A DNA stretch of 64,000 bases. Origin: Paramecium tetraurelia (lineage: Eukaryota; Ciliophora; Oligohymenophorea; Peniculida; Parameciidae). The stretch is from positions 2,459 through 66,458 of the forward strand of contig NW_001799166.1 of NCBI RefSeq assembly GCF_000165425.1. Direction: 5' to 3'. The notes below the pieces were generated by a model that had not been told where the DNA came from, searched no databases, and saw nothing but the letters and a program-made list of their open reading frames with translations. Positions 35,101 through 45,680 of the stretch are shown here, in pieces. Positions within the stretch are counted from its first letter, which is position 1. Every line of letters starts with the position of its first letter. The translations under genes and the position numbers were made by a program.

Positions 35101-37152
35101 AAATAAGAATATGATGACTATTTAATCTTTTAAATAATAACAAAGTTTAGCTAACAATAATTAGTAATTGTTTTTTGCTGATTTTAATAACATTGATTAG
35201 CCAGAATAAGTCTTTGCTATGTCCAATAAAAATGATGATGCTTTAGTGCGTAGAAAAATTAAAAAAACTACAATTTATAGTGAAGCATATTTGGAAAATG
35301 CTTAAGTCAATAAGAAATACCAGTTAATTTAATCTATTTTAGCAGTAAAATCCCCAAGGTATTTATAAAAGTTCTTTTTTCTTGTAGTGTTATGGCATTC
35401 GATATTTGTATTTTTCATTTTTCTATTCAATATTTCCATGATATCTGATGTTATAAATCTTAAATTTCTAATGGAAATGCTAACATTTCATGCTGCAATC
35501 ATGGCTCCTCATGATTTATTTTTTTCAATGAGAGTAACCATTACTGGCTATCAATAAATGTAGAGAGAGGGGTTCATACCATAAGATAGATTGCAAGACT
35601 TAATCGAGCCTTATTATCAATATATTGATCTTGGATTCGAAGAATTGAAAGACAACTTTTATGAATAATTAAACAACGATTATTTACGAGACTTCCTTAA
35701 TGATTAAACTATTACTATGTATTTTATGGAGGAAAATGAGACCTAAATATACCCTAGGAATATATCCTTTAGAGATGCTCTATTGGTCATATTATAATAT
35801 CAATATTCTCAGATGATGACATTTTATTATAGAGAAAGCACCTCTGGCAAACCATTTCAGGTTTCTTTGTTTGCTAATTATTTTCACTTGCATTAATAAT
35901 GTTAAAATATCACAAACACCTTATTTAATTATTCTAAAGAGAATAAGGATTAAATTGATACGAAATGGAAAGTTATATCATTTCTTGGATTTGTTATTGT
36001 GCTCTTACTTTACATAATAATTTAATGTTATTAGGTCTATTATTTCATCCAAATCGACATGTTGTTTTTATTACTAAATACTATGAGTTATGAAATGATA
36101 GAATCTGAAATCGATAAATTCACAAACTATAAGAACCAATATAAATTGGATAGGCATTGTCTATAACAATATGATCCTATCGATCGATCATTTTCCTATT
36201 TATCAAAACCCCTCAAATTTAAAGGGTAAAGATACCTTAAATTACATATAGGATCTTTGAACAACTAAAAATTACTAAACTATTTAATTTTAGTATGTTT
36301 GTTTATTGTTATTACTTTCTATTTTATTCTAATATTCATATCTTCTCACCTTTACTTAAGCAAATACAATGATACATTAAACTTATTTGGGTAAATACAA
36401 GACTTTAAATTACGAACTGGTAACTTATACTTATATAGGGAAATATTTTTTCGATGGAACAACTTTACATTTTTGACCAATCAAGATAAAAATGAACTCT
36501 ATACACTTATTGATTAAGCATAATAGTCTATCTAGGATTATATAGAATTATCAGACATGGTGAATTTCAATTAATTTTTGATAGACGATGAATTCATTTC
36601 ATTGTTTCATGACATAAGCAAGGAGAATCTGTGTTAATTTATAGATGAAGTAATTTTATAAATAAACCTTTTAGAGATTTCAGGACTTGACCTCTAGATA
36701 TTGCTACTTAGCATTTGATGGAACCTTAAGATAAGGTATGATTTCCACGTTAAATTATATATCAAATTCCTTTAAAACACAATAATCCATCAACAATTTT
36801 ACCAAACGTGTGGAAATCAATTATTACGAATAAGAAGGGTCTCAAATAGTGACAAGAGTATTCTTTACCCTTTCAAAACAGTTTAGTTAAAGTGCAGACT
36901 CTTAGGCTGATTTCACAAATACGGTCATCAAAGTATAATCTACTTGAAATATCTTAGTTTTTATCGATCTGCTATTTTTGTTACATTGCTCTGATTTTAG
37001 CATTCCTATATGGTTTTTATAGACCATATTTGGCTTGGCTGTTTAAATCTTTAAAGGGTATTGTGCATTTGATACCATTTGAAGCATTAATATTTAGTGA
37101 GACTCTAGAGATTTAATTGAAAGAATTGATTTATAGATTGCAATTACTTTGA
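32157..37152 (+). CDS. TmcB-like multi-pass membrane protein, 1,639 aa
   Basis: Four exons with introns at 32405-32430 (26 nt), 36650-36674 (25 nt) and 36933-36957 (25 nt) give 1,640 codons. Layout: an N-terminal hydrophobic region of several spans to about residue 330; a Cys motif (CKDVKCCYCGHQYIM) near residue 370; a long helical cytosolic region; a PAS-like segment (FTQNLLTLIGWFESDIESL) near 800; a Gln/Asn-rich linker; then further spans, including FFLVVLWHSIFVFFIFLFNI, FVIVLLLYIII, LILVCLFIVITFYF and a last one ending LYGFYRPYLAW. This matches the large ciliate/Dictyostelium tiny-macrocysts B-like family, of unknown function. Signalling at the membrane is inferred. Confidence 0.8.
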
Positions 37153-37192
37153 ATACAAATATCTATATTAATAAATTTAACAATTTAATTTA

Positions 37193-39703
37193 TCATAACG
37201 CTTTCACTTCGGCGCCACTAAATTGAGTTTTTAATTTTCTATAAGCATCTTCTAAGAATACAACCAAATCTTCTTTTGAGCAATCAGCATATCTGATGCC
37301 GTGTTAGATTGGTTCAAATTTCATTCTTATATTTGGTATCTTTTTAAGTAGAAAGGCTGCGTCGTGAAACTTAAATAACTTTATGCATATACTTTTCCAA
37401 ATTTTAACAATTATTCTAAAAGTTCATCGTACCTTTATAATCTGAAGTACATATCTGCTCCCAACTAGAAAGCTGGTTCGTAATGTTATAGATTTCTTTA
37501 ATCAATAATTTCTTTGCTGCTGATTTCAGTCAATAATTTTGCAAAGTCCGGAGTATCAGTTAGAACTTGATATTGAATTAGAAAATGCAACTGAGTGTAT
37601 CTATTAGTTTTAATTAATAATTTAATTAACAGATTTTAGATTTCGTTGATTGGAATCCTGTAATCTTTTAGCTTCTCCTAGAATTGTCGAATAAACTCAA
37701 TCAGAATTTCAATTAAGAACTATTTCTTCATGTTTCCATCCTCGAATAAGCATTTAAAAAAATGGTTTGCTAAGTCTGATGGATATAGAACAGTGTATTC
37801 ATTTTATAGTTTTTCTACTTAAACATTTCCTATTTTTTCTTAAAAGGATCTTAAATAAATATCTAAAATGTGCTTGTAGATTTAGGAAAAGAGCTGAATT
37901 GGCTCATTAGTCAATGCCAATTAAATTAAGAATTCAAAGATTGCATTTTTACAATTGTTTCTTCTTAATAATACACAAAATGCTTCTGACTAATTATTAA
38001 AGATCTTTGGTAAGTGTTATAAAATTAACTTAAATTAGTAAATCTATTTATCTTTGTAATTAATTATTAAATCATCCTGCTAATAATTACAACTCTATTC
38101 ATCTAAATATTAATATAAATATTACAAATATTGCTTTATTCTTCCTTTAATTAAGCAAGATTTTGTGAGAGTTGATGAAATTTCATTTTCACTTAGAATG
38201 TTTGATAATACTCTTCAGACTGTCTGATTTCTTGGATTAAAGCTTAGACATCATAAATAAACTAAGAACTACTATACTATTGAATTTCCTCATTTTATTA
38301 GATATGTTAATTTTGAATTAAATTTTATCCTTGATCTTATTGTTCTTATTGTTCCATTTAATCCTAATTTTATTTCTATTTCGATTCATCTTCCTCTCCC
38401 TCTTTTCCATCTCCTTTTTGATCAAGTTCCTATTATTCCTCCTTCAACACAGATGATTAATTCTAAGCCTAATCGTTTTGAGCATCATCTAAACATTTGT
38501 TTGAATTTTTCTTAGCTGACTCTGACTCTGTTTATGGATTCTCTTTAATCACCTATTATTATTGAATGTTCTGCTTCTTTTCTACTTCTTGATATTTATT
38601 AGTCTAAGTTTCTTATTATTATAAGATGCATTAGGGTTTTTCTAGGGGATCTTCAGGATTTTTTTTGATTTGGACATCGAAGACAATGGACACTTTTTCG
38701 TTAAAAGAAGATAAGACTATGAGATTATCAATAACTGAAAGGTGAACCTAAGATCTAATAAAAATTAATTACAGCACTGTCAGGATAAAATTTAAGTAGA
38801 TGTTTTTTCTTAGGTATTTTCTCATATTGTAGTTAATAGAATAACAAGTGACCAGTAGTTGAATTCGAATAGGCCAAGAGTGACTTCCCGTATATGTATA
38901 TTAAATAGACTCTATAACTTGAGTCGGATTGTTATTCGTCTTAACTTAAATCCTTGTTTTTCTTGTCGGTGGGAGCACTAAATAGTTAGGTGTCTGTTTT
39001 TTTGGATTTAAATAGAGAAGCAAAGGCTGAAGTACCTTCTTTTGGTTCGAAATCTTCTAAATAAAAATCCTGTCCTTTGAATTTGAAATCTTTTCGCTTT
39101 TCCTTGAAGTAGTAGGTAGATATCAAACCATTATGATGAGTACTACAGGTTGCCAGCACCTCATTCCTTGGTTCATACCAACACCAACTGATCTTTTGTT
39201 AAAGAAACTTGACTCTCCTCACTTAATCATCTATTTTAAGGAGATGTATTCCATGATTTTCGACCACCAATATATCGAATAGTCCCATACAACCTTTGGC
39301 CCATTCAAATTATATAATTTATGAATTCTTCTCTGTTTGAACTATGTAATTGAAGTGCCTATTTGCTTTTGTCGAAAACAAGTACTAAGCATTTCTTGAG
39401 AACAAATTACCAATTGGTTTTCAGAAGTTTAATATGCAACATATAACAAATCCTATTGGACATTCATGCTGTAGATCATTCCAATATGTGGGATCTTAAT
39501 TCGCACCACTGTTTGTAGTTGATTTTTGGAGATTATAAATATTTGAGTTAATTCTCTGAAAATGAAAATTTAATTTCCGCGATCATAGAATACCTAAGGC
39601 ATTATTGGAGATGAAATCTTACTTGTGATTCTGGTCTGAGAGCATTCCAAAATTCATTCAAAAAGCCTATTTCAATGTATTGTATGAATTTGGCTAAAGA
39701 CAT
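37193..39703 (-). CDS. RMC1: RMC1 (Mic1/C18orf8) homologue, Mon1-Ccz1 regulator, 797 aa
   Basis: Six exons with introns of 29, 20, 25, 20 and 23 nt sum to 798 codons. The first half is a beta-propeller-like region with landmarks matching animal RMC1: GLFDILVVENHGIHLLK and LSVIDNLIVLSSF then SIVFDVQI. A Gln/Glu/Asp-rich insertion of about 100 residues follows (many Gln as TAA/TAG). The C-terminal half is the helical Mic1 domain: LLIKLLIKTNRYTQLHFLIQ and LLKFGKFHDAAFLLKKIP. In animals and plants RMC1 activates the Mon1-Ccz1 Rab7 exchange factor on late endosomes. The final intron is needed to reach the conserved end. Its stop is 40 bp from the TmcB-like stop. Confidence 0.8.
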
Positions 39704-39802
39704 TAAAATTATATATATTTATTTAGGAACAGTAAATTATAATAGTTTATTGATTATTATTATTTGTATCGTCCCGTAATTAGAGAAATTATTTAATCAT
39801 AA

Positions 39803-40936
39803 ATGGGGTAATGTTCATGTCAAGAATAAATTCCTATCACAAGTGAGATTCCTCCCCTAAACTTGTATCAGAAGCCATTGATGATTACAGAAGAATAGAT
39901 TAATGCAAGCTAGGCGACCCACCCTTTGGAAGCAGACAAGGCATTTTCACAAGCCAAAACAAAATAAATGGAAGATTTGGAAGAGCTAGAATTGCATAGG
40001 CCTAATAAGGCAGAAGCTTGGGAAACAACCAAAATTTTTGAAACGATATCAGAAAAAGTTAGAGTAAAAGGTTAACCTTAATATCATAGGAATTATAGAA
40101 CGAATTACCACCTTTGGATCTCGAAGAAAGAGAAGGTTACTTTTATGGAGTTTATGAGCTAAAAAATGGATCCTTGTATCAAGGCACTTGGATTGAAGGC
40201 TTAAGAGAAGGAAAAGGTAACAACAACTAATACTTTTAGGCGCATAGATAATGAAGAACGGAGCATTCTATGAAGGCTATTTCGTTAAAGGAAGATCTAA
40301 TGGTAAAGGTAGAATGATATATCCAGACGGAGATTATTATGTGGGTGAATGGTTAGACGATTAACGTAATAATATCTGTAATTTTAGTTCACGGATATGG
40401 AGAGTACTATCATTCAGATGGAACAAAATACAAAGGAAATTGGGTAAAGGATAAACAACATGGGTATGGTGAGGAATATTTCAAAGATTCTTCAATATTT
40501 AAAGGATAATTTCAAAATGGTAAAAAATTTGGTGAAGGAAATTTTTAATTTCCAGATGGATCATTATATGAAGGCCATTTTCACAATAACTATTTTTCAG
40601 GAAAGGGGTAAATTTTAATCTATTTTTTCTAGTAAATACACCTGGCCGAATACTAAATAATATATCGGTCTGTGGGAAGCCAGTAAAATGAATGGAAAAG
40701 GTGTAATGATTTGGTAAGATGGAACTCGATATGAAGGATCATATTTGGATGATAAAAAACATGGATTCGGAATTATCACATGGCGTACTTTTATGTTCAA
40801 TTATTAAGCTGATTCTCGATGCTATTCAGGCTAGTGGTTAAACGGAAAAATGCATGGAATAGGGGAATATACTAGTTCGACAGGGCAACAAAGGAAGGGA
40901 GAATGGTGTAACGGCAAGAGGCTTAAATGGATTTGA
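39803..40936 (+). CDS. MORN-repeat protein, 345 aa
   Basis: Five exons with introns of 26 (40064-40089), 23, 22 and 25 nt give 346 codons. After a ~110-residue N-terminus (starting MGQCSCQEQ, possibly a lipidated Gly-Cys start) come about nine MORN repeats of the form YxGxWxxGxxxGxGxxxxxxG, e.g. SLYQGTWIEGLREGKG, KYKGNWVKDKQHGYGEEYF and YEGSYLDDKKHGFGIITW. MORN repeats bind membranes and organise cortex or cilia. In ciliates they are very numerous, and several are cortical. The gene is divergent from RMC1 across 99 bp. Confidence 0.9.
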
Positions 40937-41172
40937 TTATATAATTTAACTAAATATCTGAAACACATTAACTGATTTCATTTGTTTGATTGACTAAAAT
41001 TAAACTCAATTCTAAAATAAATCTCCATATATTACAAATACATAATTATATTATCAAATGTTAGTTCTTTATTTCTATAACTTTTAAAATTTTGATGGAA
41101 AATCTGTTACATGAATAGTGTTTGATCTTTATTTAAGCTGAAGAGATGGTTTTTTTTAATATATATTACAAA

Positions 41173-41820
41173 TCATTTACATTCTGTCATTATTTTGAGT
41201 TTATGATATTCTAAATCTAAAGCATTAATAAATTTATACTTTTATGATTCTAAAGATCTTTTTTTGGAGTTTTTGAATGGAATTTCATTAATTAATGATT
41301 TCTATTGGGAGATTAAAGTTATAAGTCTCTCCTGACTAGCATCTGTTTGCACTCTCTCATTTTTATTTGCTCTCAATTGTTATTTTAGGCTAATATTTTC
41401 TTTTTAAATTGACTTATATTTAATATATGTACTATAATTTAAGAATTTAAACTGTCCATCTATTTTTAACTTTCTTCAGAATTCTCTAATAAACTTTCAG
41501 CGTAGAGTTTTAATTGCTATTCAATCTAAATATGTCTTCTGGCTTCAGCTTCTTTTGAAATTAATTGTTATTCTAAATTTTAATATTAATTTAATAATTC
41601 CTCATGTTCAATTGTCAATTAATCCATATAATGACATATGACTTTGAAACAAACAGAGGCCTCTTCGACTTTATAAAATTAGCTGTTGATTTCTTTCTTG
41701 TCATCTTGAGGATTGATTTTCTAATAATAGTTAATTATCTTGATTTAAATTATAGTATACATTTTCAACAAGTTCAAAAGTAAGTTAGCATTCATCTGAA
41801 TTTCTAATTGTTTACGACAT
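41173..41820 (-). CDS. Coiled-coil protein, 201 aa
   Basis: Three exons with introns of 22 and 20 nt give 202 codons. A helical N-terminus (MSQTIRNSDECQLTF) leads into a coiled coil (HEELLNQYQNLEQQLI, ESLLENSEESQKQMDSL), ending in a Lys/Ser-rich segment with DLEYHKLKIMTECK. No named family. The gene is convergent with the MORN gene, about 240 bp apart. Confidence 0.65.
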
Positions 41821-41935
41821 CAAAATTTAATTATTATAATATTTAATTAATAAATTTTGCAAGACAAACATCTTGTTAAGAGTTAAAAAAATGCAAAATA
41901 CAAAAACTAATTGTGTAAGTATCTATAATCACAAC

Positions 41936-42676
41936 TCATTGATTGTGAGTAACATCTTTGATGATTTCCATTCTATTGATTTTATTGCCAACACACAAAC
42001 TCTGATTTCTTCTGTGATTCACGTGCTTCGATGTAAAATTATTGAAACTAATACAATTCAACCCATCTATAGTATTCAAAGGTCTATCGCATATAATCAA
42101 TTAAGGAATTCCCTATTTATAAACATTCTTATCGAAGAACAATTTGAACTTCTGCATCGTTGGATATTCAATCATAGGACTTGTGATCTTGGTAGTTCTG
42201 AGAGGTGTCTTTGATGTTTTTTGCCTCACCTCTATCATCCTTGGAATTGTCTTAATTCTCTAAGTTTATTGAGAGAAGGATTTTCTTGCTTTTTCTTAAC
42301 TAATACTTGTCTAAACACTCTGATCTGTTGTTAACTTCTGTGGTTTCTCACAAGTTTAATTCTCATCATCCCAACCCACTATCTCTTATTGAGTAAAATT
42401 GATTTTACTATTATGTTGCTTTACTTTCATAATCAAAATTGTTACACAAATCAATTCTTTATTAATTATCGAACAAAGTTTGATAGGAACTCAGCGCTTC
42501 TAAATTTTATTAAGCTATATTTTCCACTCTCTTCCTAATGGGTGATTGATTAAGTGTTGACTTCCCAACTTTGTTTATCTGAAATATTTTCAATTCTTTA
42601 CAATTTTTCTGGCTGCTCTTTACTAGTGGATACGATGAAATTAGTTCTCCTTATTACCAATAACTGACTTTATCAT
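41936..42676 (-). CDS. Basic, Thr/Lys/Gln-rich protein, 222 aa
   Basis: Four exons with introns of 22, 28 and 22 nt give 223 codons from the ATG at 42676. The second intron begins GTGGA and is less canonical. The protein has a helix near residues 40-70, a low-complexity Thr/Ser/Lys stretch (TIPRMIEVRQKTSKTPLRTT), then a mixed segment with PQLIICDRPLNTIDGLNC. No domain is recognised. The opposite strand is also open from 41873 to 42214 under the standard code, which I take as a shadow because this strand carries the ciliate-like, spliceable frames. Confidence 0.6.
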
Positions 42677-43021
42677 TTGCAAGCAAAATATTAAATAATA
42701 TATTTATAAATCACTTAGTCGTTAATATTTAAAGTATATTCTAATATAAAATAACGAGGATTTCTATTAAAAAATCTTTTAACTACACATTTAATCAACA
42801 TTTGCATTATTAATTCTTCAATTCAGTTTTGAGGATATTGTTAATTTTTTCATTTATAAATATATTCAAGAAGAATTTCTTAAATAATCAAAAGTAGTCT
42901 TAATATCAACCTTCAGTATAACAATTATAAATAGACTAGACCCTAATAATTTATTTAATAATAATACTATTTAATATTATTAAAATTGATATAAATATTA
43001 TGCTTTTTTACTATCTTGATT
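42677..43021. other. Non-coding, AT-rich
   Basis: About 345 bp of A/T-rich DNA with ATTTAATAATAATA-type runs between a minus-strand gene and the unresolved plus-strand locus. No frame, RNA gene or repeat is supported. Confidence 0.45.
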
Positions 43022-43850
43022 ATGGAAAATAGATAGAGTGTTTTAGATAACAAACTAAATTCTAAAACTAATTAATTTTGTAAGGGGTATATTAAAATTT
43101 AGAATAATACTTATCTTAAATTTAGAAATAATACTGTGAATATATTTATTTGTGTATATCTTTATATATAGATGTCTGGTTAAATGATAATTCAAGAGAT
43201 ACTAATATAATAGAAAATTAGTAAAAGAAAAATAGAAATTAAATAATGATATTGAGGATATTGATAGACATTAATTAAGATAATATTTATTAATAATCAA
43301 ATAATGAATGGAATTATGAAGGCGAAATTAGATACATTAATTATTCAAAATAAGTTGATTATAAGGTATTTTTACAATAATAAAAATTACTAAAGTGTTT
43401 ATTAAGAATTTGATTATATTATAAATTAATTTTAATAAAATTCAATTAATGAATCATAGATTTTTTATGGAGTGACTGAACAAGAATTAAATCTATTTTA
43501 ATAAAGCTCATTCTATCATAATTTAATATCTATCTTTCTTCTATAATAAAATACATTTAGATTAGAGTGTTGCAGTTAAGCAACTAGCTTATAAATCATG
43601 AATTAATAATAGTAATAACTAATCAATTGAAATTCTTTAGAAATTTGATAATATCTTTTCTTAATCAGAAGATATCATAAAGAAAAATAATATAGGTTAT
43701 ATAAAACCATCAGGATTGAGAGTTTAATTTCAAGAAAAAATGGATATGTTTGATTTAAATTAGTAAGCATATCTAATAACCTTTGAATGGTTAAATACTC
43801 GTTGTATATCTATATAACAAAACCAATAAGATAAAATAAAATAAGATTGA
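43022..43850 (+). pseudogene. Unresolved coding-like locus, probably decayed
   Basis: The ATG at 43022 starts a coding-like text (MENRQSVLDNKLNSKTNQF). Further on, three separate frames give convincing ciliate protein: SNNEWNYEGEIRYINYSK near 43305-43360, NESQIFYGVTEQELNLFQQ near 43445-43505, and IGYIKPSGLRVQFQEKMDMF near 43700-43755, ending with a TGA at 43848. No set of normal 20-34-nt introns that I tried connects them. A pseudogene with indels, or a gene with retained unusual introns, would explain this. No family is recognised. Confidence 0.4.
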
Positions 43851-43963
43851 AATTTTTAACGATAATCTAATAGTTTTATATAAGAAAATTAATATCTTCT
43901 TATAAGTATTTATTAGAACTAGATAATCAAAAATAAATTATAAAATAATATTTGATGATAATA

Positions 43964-44813
43964 TCATAAGTTCATTTCTAACATTTCTCTCTTAAGCTTT
44001 TCAATGACTTTTTCGACTAATTAGACTAAGGTTTCTTCAGTTTTCTCTCTTTCAGTTCTAGTTTTTTTGAGTTATTCTTAGATTCTTCCAGAGATTTCTC
44101 TCAAACTTTCTACGATTTCTTCCTCTTTAGCTTCTCTCTCTTTCTTTTCTCTATATTATTTAAATATAATTAGTACCTTTCAAATAATTCTCTTAAGTCA
44201 TTTAATTATTCTACAAATTAGTGATATATTTTTTCTTCAACGTCTTTTCTTTCTGTTATCTCATTTTATAATTCATCGGCTATTTTTGGTAGATCTTCAT
44301 TCAAATAAGAATCAATATATTCATGAGATGTGGATTGAGCCTAAATATAATATAATGATATACCAATCCTTCTTTTACAACTTCTTATTGTAAGCTTTCT
44401 ATTTATTATCCTATAGTATAGACTATCTTTTTTTCTTGTTCCACTCTGTCTTTGGAATTCTATTCGATCAATCTTCTAGCATGTCTTTCAAGATCTGTTA
44501 TCAATTTAAAGGTTTCACTTTCTTATCTTTCACGACTAAAATAGTTAATAACATCTATACTCTTCTTGCTCTTATTCCAAAAATTCTGTTAATTGTCTTA
44601 CTTTCTGGGCAATATAAGCAAACTTCTCCTCCTTTTAGTCAGATTGATGTTATAATTGAGCTTCAAATGCCATGATTAATTGACTTATAGCATGGAATCG
44701 ATTATTTTTTCTATGAAATATAAAAAAACTAAATACTCGTCCTGAACACTTGTTGAGATGTTATTAAGCTTTTCGAAAATTGATGAAACCCTGTTCTAGA
44801 TATTTTCTGACAT
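43964..44813 (-). CDS. SF-assemblin (striated fibre assemblin), 249 aa
   Basis: Five exons with introns of 26, 25, 23 and 26 nt give 250 codons. The head is Ser/Asn-rich (MSENIQNRVSSIFEKLNNIS) and is followed by a continuous ~220-residue coiled coil with the SF-assemblin heptad style (HAISQLIMAFEAQL, LIEQNSKDRVEQEKKI, REISGRIQEQLKKTRTEREK). Length and head-rod layout match SF-assemblins, which form striated rootlets linked to basal bodies; Paramecium kinetodesmal fibres contain such proteins. Four splices were needed, each restoring the heptads. A generic coiled coil is the alternative. Confidence 0.75.
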
Positions 44814-45055
44814 GTATTTGCTTAAAATTATTAATAATTTTTATTTCTGTGTATTTCATATAAATATCAAATAAAATATCATTTTATTTAGAGTGTTTGT
44901 CTAAATTAAATATATTTTATGGCAATATACATCCTTATTCTAATTTTCAAATTACCAAATAAAAAAGAGAAGATTTCTCTTCACTATTCTTAATGAAAAT
45001 TAATGCTAAGCATCATAATCGATATTTTAATAAAATTATTTAATTATTGTTGAAA

Positions 45056-45559
45056 ATGAAAATTAATTAAAAAGAAAAGATTAAAATTGCAATTAGGAAG
45101 TTTCATTAAATTAGTGAAGTCCAACAATTATATAAAACCCATTCCCTATATTTATTTTCAATTTCTAAACTAAAATCGTTGCACACTTCTTTGAAAATAA
45201 AGAATTGGTTCTACATGAATACGATACCATTTTTTTTCAACAGGATGGCAACTTAGCTTCAATTGAGTATTAATATGCTATAAATTAATAATCGAACCCA
45301 AATTATTAAAATTCAAATTTCTAATTTAGAGAATAATGAAAAAATAAAAAGAACAAAATTTCCTAAGAAAATACATTCAAACAAACCTAAGATTACTAAT
45401 AGTTATACATTAAAAGTAGTATATTATGTATTAGACTCTAAAATATGTTTTTTTTATTTTAGGATAATTGCAGAGTGCCTTTTTCTACATATATCCCTGT
45501 TATATTGCTTCCAACAAACTATATAATTAATTTCTATTAATATACTTCATAAGACCTGA
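45056..45559 (+). CDS. Hypothetical protein, 167 aa (weak)
   Basis: A single open frame of 168 codons from ATG 45056 to TGA 45557-45559. The first third is helical and charged (MKINQKEKIKIAIRKFHQIS), the middle Lys/Asn-rich, and the end hydrophobic (IIAECLFLHISLLYCF). A competing frame across 45170-45330 also looks coding (ENKELVLHEYDTIFFQQDG), so the gene structure may be wrong or the locus decayed. No family. It lies 120 bp upstream of the TmcB-like gene at 45681. Confidence 0.3.
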
Positions 45560-45680
45560 TTTAATTTGGATTGATAATTAGATGATTGGCATTGAAGATA
45601 AATAATTGTTTCTACTACCCTTAATTTGTTGGCTATTTTTCGACATTTTAGTTTTGTAGGGATAAGTTATATATTAAATA

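Noticed and set aside
41873-42214. Plus-strand frame of 113 codons, open even under the standard code
   Set aside because: It is antisense to a well-formed, spliceable ciliate-code gene at 41936-42676, and its translation has no domain or ciliate TAA/TAG glutamines.
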